Source of the DNA: Pseudodesulfovibrio senegalensis
GTDB taxonomy: Bacteria > Desulfobacterota > Desulfovibrionia > Desulfovibrionales > Desulfovibrionaceae
DNA length: 64,000 nucleotides
NCBI RefSeq assembly: GCF_008830225.1
Contig: NZ_WAIE01000001.1
Coordinates: forward strand, 248,001-312,000
Reading direction: 5' to 3'
This document shows positions 46,154 through 55,205 of the stretch, in pieces. The position numbers were made by a program, and so were the translations under genes. The notes below the pieces were generated by a model. It was given only the letters and a program-made list of their open reading frames with translations, did no database searches and had not been told where the DNA came from. Numbering within the stretch: position 1 is the stretch's first letter; each line of letters opens with the position of its first letter.

Positions 46154-48730
46154 ATGAAGAGAATCCCCCGCCTGTTTCACAAACCATTTTTGTTCATGAC
46201 CGTGGCCTTTGCTGTCATGTGCGCGGTCATCGCCTACACGTCGAGCCGGTCGCTGGACCGCGAGATGCGGGCCCAGTACCGGGAAAAGGCCGAAGCTCTG
46301 GCCGTGAGCATTGCCGAGTCCGGGCTTGGGGCCATGACGGATGCCGACATATCTTCCCTGAGGGAGCGCATCGGGGACTATTGCCAGATACGCGGTGTGT
46401 CCTATGTTGTGGTTGCCGACAGGGACGGCCGTGTGCTGGCTCATTCCTTTGGCAGCGGGGTGCCGCCCATGGTCAGCACCCAGATGCACGACATGCTGGC
46501 CGGTGGCAACGGGTTCCGGCACATAGTCGTGGACGGGCGTGAGATGCTCCACGTTGTGCGGCCCATTGATAATGGGACGCAGGGATCCGTGCACGTGGGC
46601 ATGGACCTTTCTCCCATCCGGGAACAGATCAAGATCGCAATGGCCCAGCAGGTGGGGCTTATTTTTGTGCTCTTCCTTGTTTGTGTGGTTGCAGGATATT
46701 TCTTTTTTCTCAATCTCTCCAGACCCTTGGCTGTGCTGGCAGATTATGCGCGGCGGGTTGCCGACCACGATTTCTCCCATGACATTGCCGTTGTTTCCAA
46801 TGACGAAATAGGCGAGCTGGGCCGGGCCATGCAGTCCATGGCCAACGAGATCTCCGATTTCGTGCTTACGCTGGAGGAACGGGTTTACGACAAGACCCTG
46901 CAACTTCGCGAAGCCAAGGACGAACTGGAGCAGAAGGTCGAGGAGAGGACCGAGGAACTGACCCGGACAAACGTGCAGCTGAAGATCGAGGTGGCCGAGC
47001 GCCGGGTCATCGGCGAAGCCCTGCGCAAGGCGGAAAGCAAGTACCGCACAATTTTCGAGAACGCGGTGGAGGGCATCTACCAGATGACGCCGAGCGGCCG
47101 GTACATCAGCGCCAACCCATCTCTGGCACGTCTTTTCGGCTACGCCACGCCCGAAGAACTCATGAGTTCCGTGTATGACTGCAGAACGCAACTGTATTTG
47201 GACGCCGGCGAGCGCGGCTCGTTCATGGAAACCCTGTTGCGAAAGGGCGAGGTCAAGGATTTCGAGTCTCAGGTGCGGCGCAGGGACGGCAAGATCATCT
47301 GGATTTCCGAAAGTGCCCGTCGCGTGAACGATGATGAGGGTGTTCCCATTTATTTCGAAGGGTCCGTGGAAGACGTGACCCTGCGCAAGAAGGCCGAAGC
47401 CCAGCTCAAGCGGCAGGCGTTTCATGATCCGCTTACCAAGCTGCCGAACCGTGCCCTTTTCCATGATCATCTGCACATGGCCATGAAGCGCGGCAAACGG
47501 AACAAGGGCCGTTTTGCCGTGCTCTATCTCGATCTTGATCGTTTCAAGGTCATCAATGACAGCCTCGGGCACGACATGGGCGACGAACTGCTTCGCGCTG
47601 TTGCGGACGTGCTCAAGAGCTGTGCCCGTTCCGTGGACACCGTGGCCCGGTTCGGGGGCGACGAGTTCGCCATCCTGCTGGAAGATGTTGAGGCGCCACG
47701 GGACGTGACCCGCGTGGCCAAACGCATTCTGGCCGGAATCCGCAAGCCGTTCAATCTCCGCGGTCATGAGGTCTTCACCTCGGCCAGCATCGGCATTGTC
47801 CTGCACACGCAGGAATACGATCGCCCGGAGCAGCTGCTGCGCGACGCGGATACGGCCATGTATCGGGCCAAGGAGCAGGGCAAGTCGCGTTTCAAGGTTT
47901 TCAACCGCAAGATGCACGACCATGTGTTGCTGCTCATGGAAATGGAGAACGACCTGCGCCGGGCCCTGGATCACAACGAACTGACCGTGGCCTATCAGCC
48001 CATCGTGCATTTGCCGTCGCGTCGTATCACCGGGTTCGAGGCACTGGTGCGCTGGCGACATCCCGAACGGGGGCTTGTGAGCCCCGGGGAGTTCGTGCCC
48101 CTGGCCGAGGACACCGGCTTGATCTATCCCGTGGACTATCAGGTGATCAGACAGGCCTGCAATCAGGTCAAGCAATGGCAGAGCCGGTTCGGAGACGAGG
48201 ATACGCCTCCCCTGACCTTGAACGTGAACATATCCGGCAAGCATTTCGGGCGTACCCAGCTCCTGCGCCAGATGGAGGAGTTGATCGAAAGTTCGGGCAT
48301 GGAACCGTCCAGCCTGAACATCGAACTGACGGAAAGCGCGCTGGTGGACTATCCGGTCATGGCCGAGGAATTGCTGACCCAGCTCAAGCGCTGCGGGGTC
48401 AACATCTGTATCGACGATTTCGGCACCGGGTATTCGTCCCTTTCCTATCTGCAGAAATTCCCCATCGACGTGGTCAAGGTGGACAGGACGTTTGTTTCGC
48501 AGGTTCAGGAAGACCGCGACAGCCGGGCCATTGTCTCCACCATATTCAGCCTCGGGGCCAGCATGGACCTCAAGGTGGTGGCCGAAGGCGTGGAAACGCA
48601 GGGGCAGCTTGATTTTCTTGAACAGGCGGGTTGCCACTATGTGCAGGGTTATTTATTCTATCAACCCATGTTTGCCGAAGAAGTTGAGGCCATGCTGGAG
48701 GCTGGCACGAAAACCTGCCTTCCGGCCTGA
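46154..48730 (+). CDS. GGDEF/EAL cyclic-di-GMP enzyme with membrane sensor, HAMP and PAS
   Basis: The gene encodes 858 residues. A first membrane helix (about 9-28), a periplasmic sensor of about 125 residues, a second helix (about 165-187), HAMP and a coiled coil are followed by PAS (about 290-415), GGDEF (about 420-585) and EAL (about 595-850). The cyclase motif RFGGDEF is intact. The phosphodiesterase residues are present: FEALVRW, NISGKHF, ELTES, DDFGTGYSS, KVDRTFV and AEGVET. Both activities are therefore possible. The ATG at 46154 follows GGAGCTGTGC. Confidence 0.94.
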   Translation: MKRIPRLFHKPFLFMTVAFAVMCAVIAYTSSRSLDREMRAQYREKAEALAVSIAESGLGAMTDADISSLRERIGDYCQIRGVSYVVVADRDGRVLAHSFGSGVPPMVSTQMHDMLAGGNGFRHIVVDGREMLHVVRPIDNGTQGSVHVGMDLSPIREQIKIAMAQQVGLIFVLFLVCVVAGYFFFLNLSRPLAVLADYARRVADHDFSHDIAVVSNDEIGELGRAMQSMANEISDFVLTLEERVYDKTLQLREAKDELEQKVEERTEELTRTNVQLKIEVAERRVIGEALRKAESKYRTIFENAVEGIYQMTPSGRYISANPSLARLFGYATPEELMSSVYDCRTQLYLDAGERGSFMETLLRKGEVKDFESQVRRRDGKIIWISESARRVNDDEGVPIYFEGSVEDVTLRKKAEAQLKRQAFHDPLTKLPNRALFHDHLHMAMKRGKRNKGRFAVLYLDLDRFKVINDSLGHDMGDELLRAVADVLKSCARSVDTVARFGGDEFAILLEDVEAPRDVTRVAKRILAGIRKPFNLRGHEVFTSASIGIVLHTQEYDRPEQLLRDADTAMYRAKEQGKSRFKVFNRKMHDHVLLLMEMENDLRRALDHNELTVAYQPIVHLPSRRITGFEALVRWRHPERGLVSPGEFVPLAEDTGLIYPVDYQVIRQACNQVKQWQSRFGDEDTPPLTLNVNISGKHFGRTQLLRQMEELIESSGMEPSSLNIELTESALVDYPVMAEELLTQLKRCGVNICIDDFGTGYSSLSYLQKFPIDVVKVDRTFVSQVQEDRDSRAIVSTIFSLGASMDLKVVAEGVETQGQLDFLEQAGCHYVQGYLFYQPMFAEEVEAMLEAGTKTCLPA

Positions 48731-48781
48731 CCATGACGGCGGGCCCCGCCTGCATCCCCTGTAGCACGACAGGAGACGATC

Positions 48782-48919
48782 ATGTCCAAAAGATCCTGCG
48801 GATATCCTGCGGACCCCATTGACCCCATGTTGCTGCCGTTCCGGGAGTTTTTTGACACGCCGCCTGAAGCGCCATTGCGGGATGGGCACGACCAACGCGG
48901 AGTGCTTCGGGCCGACTGA
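48782..48919 (+). CDS. Possible small protein (45 residues)
   Basis: A short frame begins MSKRSCGYPADPID and ends LRAD. It is preceded by GGAGACGATC at good spacing for the ATG. It lies between the GGDEF/EAL gene and the TPR gene, in a 294-base gap with no other content. It is Pro/Arg/Asp-rich, with no domain. Evidence is the ribosome-binding site only. Confidence 0.35.
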   Translation: MSKRSCGYPADPIDPMLLPFREFFDTPPEAPLRDGHDQRGVLRAD

Positions 48920-49024
48920 CCGTGCAGGATTTTCCGGGCCGCGCGGCTTTGCTTTCGCGGCCTTCCGGTATATCATTGCCGAGTTCCATTCACGTTTTAC
49001 CTGCAAGTATAGGGATTCATCTTG

Positions 49025-49771
49025 ATGACCTTGAACGACACGGATGCCGAAAAGGATATTGAGGGCGTTTTCGCCATTGAAAAGACCATGAAGATCGGGA
49101 CCGGGACAACGGCCCGGCGCGTCAAGCAGCAGGTGCATTTTTATGCCAAGCAGCAACCGGGCGGATTGGTCAGGATTCAGCCCCTGAACGCGGACAATGT
49201 GCCGTTTGGCCCGACCGAAGACATTTCCAAGGACAGGTTGCTGTCGGAGTACCTGCCGGTGCCCAAACGATACAAGCAGGTCATGGCCAAGTTGCGCGAA
49301 ATCCAGAAAGCCGTGGCCCGGGGCGACAAGTTCCGCAAGCGGGGCGAAACATTCACCGCGGAATACGAATACAACAAGGCGCTTTCCCTTGATGAGCAGA
49401 ATGTTCGCGCCAACTTCGGCGTGGGCATCTGCTACATGGCCCGTGGCGAGGAGGAAAAGGCGCGCGAGGTCTTTGAGCGCGTGCTCGGAATTGATGCGGC
49501 CTTTGGCAACGAGCACAAGCATTTGTTCAATGAGTACGGCATGCGCCTGCGCAAGGCCGGAATGATCGCCGAGTCCGTGGATTTCTACAACCGAGCGCTG
49601 GAACTGACCACCGACGACGAAAACCTGTATTACAACCTTGCGCGCGCCGAATTGGAACGCAAGGACATGGACGCGGTGAAAAAGGCCCTGGCCCGCTGCC
49701 TGCGGCTGAATCCGGAGCATGCCGAGGCCCGCAAGGTTCTGGCCTTCCTGAAAAAAAAGAAACTCATATAA
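49025..49771 (+). CDS. TPR-repeat protein
   Basis: The gene encodes 248 residues. The N-terminal 80 form a charged, possibly beta-containing region (GTGTTARRVKQQVHFY) and the rest holds about four tetratricopeptide repeats between residues 95 and 240 (AEYEYNKALSLDEQNVRANF, YNRALELTTDDENLYYNLAR, LRLNPEHAEARKVL). No signal peptide, so a cytoplasmic scaffold or regulator. It follows the cyclic-di-GMP enzyme and may act with it, since the first domain has about PilZ size, but this is a guess. Confidence 0.82.
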   Translation: MTLNDTDAEKDIEGVFAIEKTMKIGTGTTARRVKQQVHFYAKQQPGGLVRIQPLNADNVPFGPTEDISKDRLLSEYLPVPKRYKQVMAKLREIQKAVARGDKFRKRGETFTAEYEYNKALSLDEQNVRANFGVGICYMARGEEEKAREVFERVLGIDAAFGNEHKHLFNEYGMRLRKAGMIAESVDFYNRALELTTDDENLYYNLARAELERKDMDAVKKALARCLRLNPEHAEARKVLAFLKKKKLI

Positions 49772-49787
49772 TCCCTGCGGGGCGCAG

Positions 49788-51170
49788 ATGCACATGACCC
49801 GGGCCTGTCTCATCGCCGGAACGCACAGCGGCTGCGGCAAGACTTCCGTTTCCCTGGGACTCATGCGGTCCCTTGCGCGTCTCGGTCTTGTTGTCCAGCC
49901 TTTCAAGTGCGGGCCGGATTTCATCGATCCGGGCCATCACGCCATAGCCTCGGGCCGCGCCAGCCACAATCTGGACGGCTGGATGCTTCCGCCCCGGACC
50001 AATGCCGATATTTTTGCACGCCATGCCTATGGGGCGGACGTGGCCGTGGCCGAGGGTGTCATGGGGCTGCACGACGGCTTTTCCGGAACTTGCGACGCCG
50101 GAAGCAGCGCCCAGATGGCACGGCAACTGGACCTGCCCGTGGTGCTGGTGGTTGACGCCCGTTCCATGGCCCGTTCGGCCGCCGCGCTTGTGGGCGGATA
50201 TGTGCATTTCGATCCAGACGTGCGTTTTGCCGGGGTGATCTTCAACCGCGTGGGCAGCCCCAACCATGCGGAACTCTTGCGCGACGCCATGAGCGCCTTG
50301 CCCCATGTACCGGTTCTCGGCTGCCTGCCCCGCAATGCGGATATTGCCCTGCCGTCGCGGCATCTGGGCCTGCACATGCCGGACGACGACTCCGGGGAGG
50401 CGGATGTGTACGACCGGCTGGCCGACTGGGTCGAAGGTGCGGTGAATCCGCAGGAGTTGCTGGATGCTGTCGCACCTCGTGCGATCGTGCCGCCGGATGA
50501 CCCCGAGCCCGAACCGGTGCGCGTGCGCATGGGCGTGGCGCGTGACGAGGCCTTTTGTTTTTATTACGAGGAAAACCTGCGCCTGCTGCGCCAGAGCGGG
50601 GCTGAGCTGGTGTTTTTTTCCCCCCTGCACGACAAGAATCTGCCCGACGATCTGGACGCGCTGTATCTGGGCGGGGGCTACCCGGAACTCTACGCCTTCG
50701 AACTGGCCCAGAACGCGCGCATGCGCAAACAGGTGCTCGCCTTTCACCAGTCAGGGCGGCCCGTCTATGCCGAATGCGGCGGGTTCATGTATCTCATGGA
50801 AGACATTGTCAGCGAGGACCGCGGGCGGTTCACCATGTGCGGCGTTTTCCCGGTGCGCGCCCGCATGGGCGAGCGTTTTCGCGCACTGGGGTACCGGGAA
50901 ATCGAAGTCGGCGGGGATTGCCTGCTCGGCCCGGCGGGAACCGTGGTGCGCGGCCATGAATTTCATTATTCGTCCATGGAGGGCGATCCGACAGAATCCG
51001 AACGTGTGGACGCCCTGTATTCGGTGCGCACCCGCAAGGGGCCGTCCGATGCGGCCGAGGGCTTTGCGCTCGGCAACACGCTGGCGTCCTACATCCATTT
51101 GCACTTCGGCAGCGCTCCTGTCGCGCAGGCCATGGTCGAGCATGCGGCGTGCAACAGGGAAAACGGCTGA
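49788..51170 (+). CDS. cbiA: Cobyrinate a,c-diamide synthase (CbiA/CobB)
   Basis: This 460-residue enzyme amidates the a and c side chains of cobyrinate with glutamine and ATP in cobalamin synthesis. The N-terminal synthase domain has the P-loop GTHSGCGKTS and KCGPDFIDPGHH. The C-terminal class I glutamine amidotransferase domain has YLGGGYPELYA and the catalytic Cys in AECGGFMYL. The length is typical. It is isolated here from other cobalamin genes; no cobalamin riboswitch is seen upstream. Confidence 0.94.
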   Translation: MHMTRACLIAGTHSGCGKTSVSLGLMRSLARLGLVVQPFKCGPDFIDPGHHAIASGRASHNLDGWMLPPRTNADIFARHAYGADVAVAEGVMGLHDGFSGTCDAGSSAQMARQLDLPVVLVVDARSMARSAAALVGGYVHFDPDVRFAGVIFNRVGSPNHAELLRDAMSALPHVPVLGCLPRNADIALPSRHLGLHMPDDDSGEADVYDRLADWVEGAVNPQELLDAVAPRAIVPPDDPEPEPVRVRMGVARDEAFCFYYEENLRLLRQSGAELVFFSPLHDKNLPDDLDALYLGGGYPELYAFELAQNARMRKQVLAFHQSGRPVYAECGGFMYLMEDIVSEDRGRFTMCGVFPVRARMGERFRALGYREIEVGGDCLLGPAGTVVRGHEFHYSSMEGDPTESERVDALYSVRTRKGPSDAAEGFALGNTLASYIHLHFGSAPVAQAMVEHAACNRENG

Positions 51171-51184
51171 GCGGAGCTTTCTTC

Positions 51185-52348
51185 ATGCAGCGTTGGATCA
51201 TGCACATCGACATGGATGCGTTCTTCGCTTCCGTGGAACAGCTGGACAACCCGGAACTGCGGGGCAAACCCGTTGCCGTGGGCGGCACCAGCGACCGGGG
51301 CGTGATTTCCGCGGCATCCTATGAAATCAGGAAATTCGGGGTGCGTTCGGCCATGAGCGTGGTCAAGGCTCGCCAGTTGTGTCCCCACGGCATTTTCGTG
51401 CCGGGCAGGATGCATCGCTACAAGGAGCTTTCGCGGCAGGTCATGGCTGTATTGCATGACTTTTCGCCGCTGGTGGAACAGGCCAGCGTGGATGAGGCCT
51501 ATGTGGACGCCACCGGCTCGGAACGGCTATTCGGCCCGGTGGAGGACATGGGCCGGGCCATCAAGCTGCGGGTTGCCGAGGAAACGGGGCTGACGTGTTC
51601 CGTGGGGGCCGCGCCGTTGCGTTTTTTGGCCAAGATCGCCTCTGACCTGGACAAGCCGGATGGCCTGAGCATCATCCGGCCGGAACAGGTGCAGGATTTT
51701 TTGCAGTCGTTGGACATCCGCAAGATTCCGGGCGTGGGCAAAACCACGCATGCGGCCCTGAAGCGGCTCGGGGTCTACCGGGCCGGAGACATGCTTTCGC
51801 ACCCGCGCGAATACTGGGAACAGCGCCTCGGCAAGTCCGGGGGCATCCTGTTCGACAAGGCCAGCGGCATTGACCCGGCGGGCGTGCAGCCGTCGGAGGG
51901 AGCCAAGTCGTGCAGTGCGGAGAATACCTTCGACCGCGACCTTTCGGACCGGGAATCCCTGCGCACATGGCTGCTGGGGCAGTCCGAGCGTGTGGGTGAG
52001 GATTTGCGCAGGCACGGCTACAAGGGCAGGACCGTGACTCTCAAGGTCAAGTTCTCCGATTTCAGCCAGATAACGCGCAGCCACAGCCTTGATGCGCCCA
52101 CCTGTGAGACCGCCGTGATTTTCGAGACCGCTGTCCGGCTGCTGGACAAGGTCAATCTGCATCGTGCCGTGCGGCTCATCGGTGTGGGCGTTTCCAATTT
52201 CAACGCCCGGCCCCGGCAGCTTTCCCTGCTGGACGAGCCTGCTCCCGAAGCGTCCCCCCGGTTGGACGAGGCCGTGGACGTCATACGGCAGCGGTTCGGC
52301 CGCAAGGCCCTTGCCCGGGCCGATCTTCTGGATTTTGGCCGAAAATAA
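51185..52348 (+). CDS. dinB: DNA polymerase IV (Y family)
   Basis: This 387-residue lesion-bypass polymerase has catalytic acidic residues in IDMDAFFASVEQ (near residue 8) and SVDEAYVDAT (near 104). A helix-hairpin-helix segment reads KIPGVGKTTHAALKRLG. A C-terminal RQLSLLDEP is a beta-clamp-binding motif. The ATG at 51185 is preceded by GCGGAGC and begins the family's usual N-terminus. It starts 15 bases after cbiA. No LexA-type box was recognised nearby. Confidence 0.95.
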   Translation: MQRWIMHIDMDAFFASVEQLDNPELRGKPVAVGGTSDRGVISAASYEIRKFGVRSAMSVVKARQLCPHGIFVPGRMHRYKELSRQVMAVLHDFSPLVEQASVDEAYVDATGSERLFGPVEDMGRAIKLRVAEETGLTCSVGAAPLRFLAKIASDLDKPDGLSIIRPEQVQDFLQSLDIRKIPGVGKTTHAALKRLGVYRAGDMLSHPREYWEQRLGKSGGILFDKASGIDPAGVQPSEGAKSCSAENTFDRDLSDRESLRTWLLGQSERVGEDLRRHGYKGRTVTLKVKFSDFSQITRSHSLDAPTCETAVIFETAVRLLDKVNLHRAVRLIGVGVSNFNARPRQLSLLDEPAPEASPRLDEAVDVIRQRFGRKALARADLLDFGRK

Positions 52349-52522
52349 CATCATGGGGATGTGCGGGCATGGCATGACAAAGGGGCGAGCATGGATGTTT
52401 CGCTGCGGATTCGAGTGAAAAATCCTTGCCAACCGTGCCTTGCAACGCCTATTGAACGGGGTTGATGCCCAGATGAGCACGCAAGTGCAGAGTATTTCTT
52501 TTTTTCAGCACAGGAATGATTG

Positions 52523-53848
52523 ATGAAAATGAATATTATGGTTGTCCGTTTCAAAAGCACCGCAGTGTTGCTGGCGATTTTTATGTTGTTTGCAGTGCCT
52601 TTGGCCGGGGCTCCGTTTGCCGAGGCCGAACCGCGCGATGTTAAAATCAAGCGTGACGGGGATCCCCTTCCTCAGGAGATCGAGGACAGCTTTGCCTATC
52701 TTTTTGAGTTGATCCACAACCGGGGAGGCGCGTTCGACCCTGCCCGGGTGGCTCCCATGATCGATTTCGTGGATAACTGCGACGAGGACCCCAAGGACCT
52801 TGAACCCAAACGCAGGGGCGGGCGCGGAGCCATCCTGCGCATGGACATCGATTGCGATCTTGAGCGCGTGCTCAAGTACCTCTACAACCCGAAGATTCCC
52901 AACTACGTGATCGTGCCCAGCGTTTTGCGCCTGAGCGGCTGGAGGGAAGGCAGCGACATCCTCAAGCTTGACGAAGGCCTCTGGGACAAGCTGGGGTCGC
53001 TCAACGAACCCGTGGTGCTCTGGGGCAAGGAGTTCGAGAGCAATACGCCCGATTCCTTTGCCGGGGCATATTATCTCTATGACCTGCATCGTCTGGTCAT
53101 CCTGCTCAACCACAACGGCAAAAACGTGCTCATCTCGGTTACGGACCAGGACGGCGAATCCGATGTGGGACGCAAGGGAGCCATCGTCAACGACGCCACA
53201 TGGACCTATTTCTATTCCGGCATTGAAGGGCTGGACCGCGGCCTGCTCAGCTGGATGGATACCTATATGTATTCGTCCTGTTCGGTGCAGGTATTTGTGG
53301 AAAAGGAAGGCGGCTGGACCCGCGACGTGCTCTTCAAGTGGCTCAAGGCCGGTTGGAGCGGGCTGAACGTGGTCATGCGCAAGCATATCTTTGAGGGCAG
53401 CGTGCGTTTTTCCGAGAGCTTCAAGGCCGTGCTCGAATCCGACCGGTTGCCGCCCAGCGAAGAGCTGGCCGACATGGTCACGGATATCAACGCCATGCCT
53501 GACGAGTTTGTGGATGACAAGATCCGGGTCTATGCCCGTACCTTCGAATTCATGAACAAGAACGTCAAGGCGCTTCAGAAAAAGGAATTCGCCAAGGTGC
53601 TCAAGGACGGCGGCTATGCCGACGTGCTGGACCGGCGCGAACGCGTCGGCGTGCTCGTGTTGCAGAAGCTCAAATGCCTGTTGGGCATGAAGACCTATGT
53701 GGACATGTGCGGACTGTCCATCGAGCCGGACGCGCCTGAAACCGTGACCCCGGAATCCGAAGACGGCAATGCACAGACCCTGGAGCAGGGCAAGGTTGAG
53801 ACTGCCGCGCCTGTTGCCGACCGGGAAGAAGCGGCCGTTGGCGGCTAG
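52523..53848 (+). CDS. Secreted protein, unknown function
   Basis: The gene encodes 441 residues with an N-terminal signal peptide (VLLAIFMLFAVPLAGAPFAEA). The mature domain of about 380 residues is mixed alpha/beta without recognised motifs. An acidic low-complexity tail of about 45 residues rich in Glu, Pro and Ala closes it. The protein is well expressed by appearance (good codon use). A terminator follows. I do not recognise the family. Confidence 0.75.
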   Translation: MKMNIMVVRFKSTAVLLAIFMLFAVPLAGAPFAEAEPRDVKIKRDGDPLPQEIEDSFAYLFELIHNRGGAFDPARVAPMIDFVDNCDEDPKDLEPKRRGGRGAILRMDIDCDLERVLKYLYNPKIPNYVIVPSVLRLSGWREGSDILKLDEGLWDKLGSLNEPVVLWGKEFESNTPDSFAGAYYLYDLHRLVILLNHNGKNVLISVTDQDGESDVGRKGAIVNDATWTYFYSGIEGLDRGLLSWMDTYMYSSCSVQVFVEKEGGWTRDVLFKWLKAGWSGLNVVMRKHIFEGSVRFSESFKAVLESDRLPPSEELADMVTDINAMPDEFVDDKIRVYARTFEFMNKNVKALQKKEFAKVLKDGGYADVLDRRERVGVLVLQKLKCLLGMKTYVDMCGLSIEPDAPETVTPESEDGNAQTLEQGKVETAAPVADREEAAVGG

Positions 53849-53876
53849 ACACGATTGGTGATAGTGTTACACTCTG

Positions 53877-53909
53877 CGGCGTGCCGAAAACGGCACGCCG
53901 TTTTTTTTT
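53877..53909 (+). terminator. Rho-independent terminator
   Basis: A perfect ten-base stem (CGGCGTGCCG/CGGCACGCCG) with an AAAA loop is followed by nine T. It ends the secreted-protein transcript. Confidence 0.95.
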
Positions 53910-53932
53910 ATACCAACCCAGCGGAGGTTCTC

Positions 53933-54103
53933 ATGGTCCTTTCCGAAAACGAAGCCAAGTTCAAGTTCTGTCCCATGCTCAAGACCCGCGACGACAAGAT
54001 GAAGACCTGTCTGGTGAGCCAGTGCATGTTCTGGCGCTGGCTCGACGAGGCCAGGACAAAAGGATATTGCGGCATGGCCGGAGCCGTGAACAACAAGGGC
54101 TGA
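53933..54103 (+). CDS. Small Cys-rich protein (56 residues)
   Basis: The ATG at 53933 has GGAGG five bases upstream. The 56-residue product has four Cys (FCPMLK, KTCLVSQCMFW and GYCGMAG) and a WRWLDEAR helix. The cysteine spacing could bind a metal or a cluster. It is 36 bases upstream of fliJ, on the same strand, so could be part of the flagellar transcript. The family is unknown to me. An in-frame upstream start at 53855 is rejected because it lies across the terminator. Confidence 0.7.
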   Translation: MVLSENEAKFKFCPMLKTRDDKMKTCLVSQCMFWRWLDEARTKGYCGMAGAVNNKG

Positions 54104-54139
54104 CTTGCCCGGCGTGCCGGTTCATGGCATTGATTCCGT

Positions 54140-54577
54140 ATGAAGCCGTTTCGTTTCAAGCTTGAAAAAGTGCTGGACTACCGTTCCCAGCTCGAGGAAC
54201 AGGCACGTCTGGTCTTGAGCCGTGCACAGGACGCCCACGACGAGCAGGAACAGGCGGTGCGTTCGCTCACGGCCAGTCTTGAAGCCCACATGCAAAAGCA
54301 GTCCGAGGCCACGAAAAATACGGACGACATGTGGCTCTGGCGGCAGTACCGGACCGCGCTGGAGCATGATCTGGCCGCAGCGCGGGTGCGGCTGCGTGAG
54401 TTGGCCTCCAAATTGCAAAAGGCTCGGGAGGAAGCGGTACGGCGATCCCGAGATCGAAAGCTGTTGGAAAAGCTCAAGGACAATCAGGCAAGGAAGCACA
54501 ATGAAGAGGCAAGCTACCGGGAACAAAAGGAAAACGACGAAATGGCAACACTTCGGTATGAACGTGAAGATATCTAG
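54140..54577 (+). CDS. fliJ: Flagellar export chaperone FliJ
   Basis: This 145-residue, almost fully helical and highly charged protein starts MKPFRFKLEKVLDYRSQLEE, the typical FliJ opening. It is a stalk-like subunit of the flagellar type III export ATPase complex, interacting with FliI and FlhA. Length and coiled-coil character are normal. It overlaps the next gene by 77 bases. Confidence 0.9.
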   Translation: MKPFRFKLEKVLDYRSQLEEQARLVLSRAQDAHDEQEQAVRSLTASLEAHMQKQSEATKNTDDMWLWRQYRTALEHDLAAARVRLRELASKLQKAREEAVRRSRDRKLLEKLKDNQARKHNEEASYREQKENDEMATLRYEREDI

Positions 54578-55202
54578 AATCCTGCTGAGTCTCGTCTTTT
54601 TGGCCCTTTTGAAGCTCGCCGTGTTCGGCATGCTGAGCGTCGATTCCGTGACACTCGAGGTGGCGCAGGCCGTGCTGCCGGATTCCGCCCTCGACATGGC
54701 CAAACCCGCCGAGGCCATGGCGCAGGAAGAAGAAAAAAACGCGCCCGAAACCGCACAGCAACAGGCTTCCGATGAATCCCCGGCTCCGCAGGAGAGTGCG
54801 GCCAACCCCGATGCCAATAATTTGCCCGACGATTGGAAGGCCCTCAAGAAATTGCAGGAGAAGGTGGCCATTGAGCAGCGCAACAACGAAGAGCTCAAGG
54901 CGTTTATCGAGGCCGAAACCAAGCGGTTGACCAAGCTGCGCGACGAAATCAAGCAGATGCTTGCCGAGGCCAAGGACACCAAGGACAAGAAGGTCAAGCA
55001 ACTCATCGATATGCTTTCCAGCACCAAGGCCAAAAAGGCTGCCGAAATTCTTGAGAGCATGGACCAGAAGCTGGCCGTCAAGGTTTTGTCGGGCATGCGG
55101 GGCAGAACTGCCGGTGAAATCCTGACGTTCGTGGAAGCAAAGAAAGCGGCCCAGTTCTCCGAGGCCCTGACCCGACTCCAGATTCCCTTTGAGGACCAAT
55201 AG
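54501..55202 (+). CDS. MotE-like flagellar/MgtE-N domain protein
   Basis: The gene encodes about 233 residues. A basic N-terminus precedes a membrane helix (about 25-45), a Gln/Glu/Ala-rich spacer, a coiled coil (about 110-170) and a C-terminal helical domain with STKAKKAAEILESMDQK and VLSGMRGRTAGEIL, characteristic of the MgtE-N/FliG-like fold found in MotE. MotE chaperones the flagellar motor protein MotC in Sinorhizobium; deltaproteobacterial homologues commonly follow fliJ. The ATG at 54501 has AAGGAAGCACA upstream; one at 54558 is also possible. Confidence 0.82.
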   Translation: MKRQATGNKRKTTKWQHFGMNVKISRILLSLVFLALLKLAVFGMLSVDSVTLEVAQAVLPDSALDMAKPAEAMAQEEEKNAPETAQQQASDESPAPQESAANPDANNLPDDWKALKKLQEKVAIEQRNNEELKAFIEAETKRLTKLRDEIKQMLAEAKDTKDKKVKQLIDMLSSTKAKKAAEILESMDQKLAVKVLSGMRGRTAGEILTFVEAKKAAQFSEALTRLQIPFEDQ

Positions 55203-55205
55203 GAC

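Noticed and set aside
49640-49790. Cobalamin riboswitch before cbiA
   Set aside because: The gene begins 16 bases after the TPR gene and no B12-box-like sequence was seen upstream.
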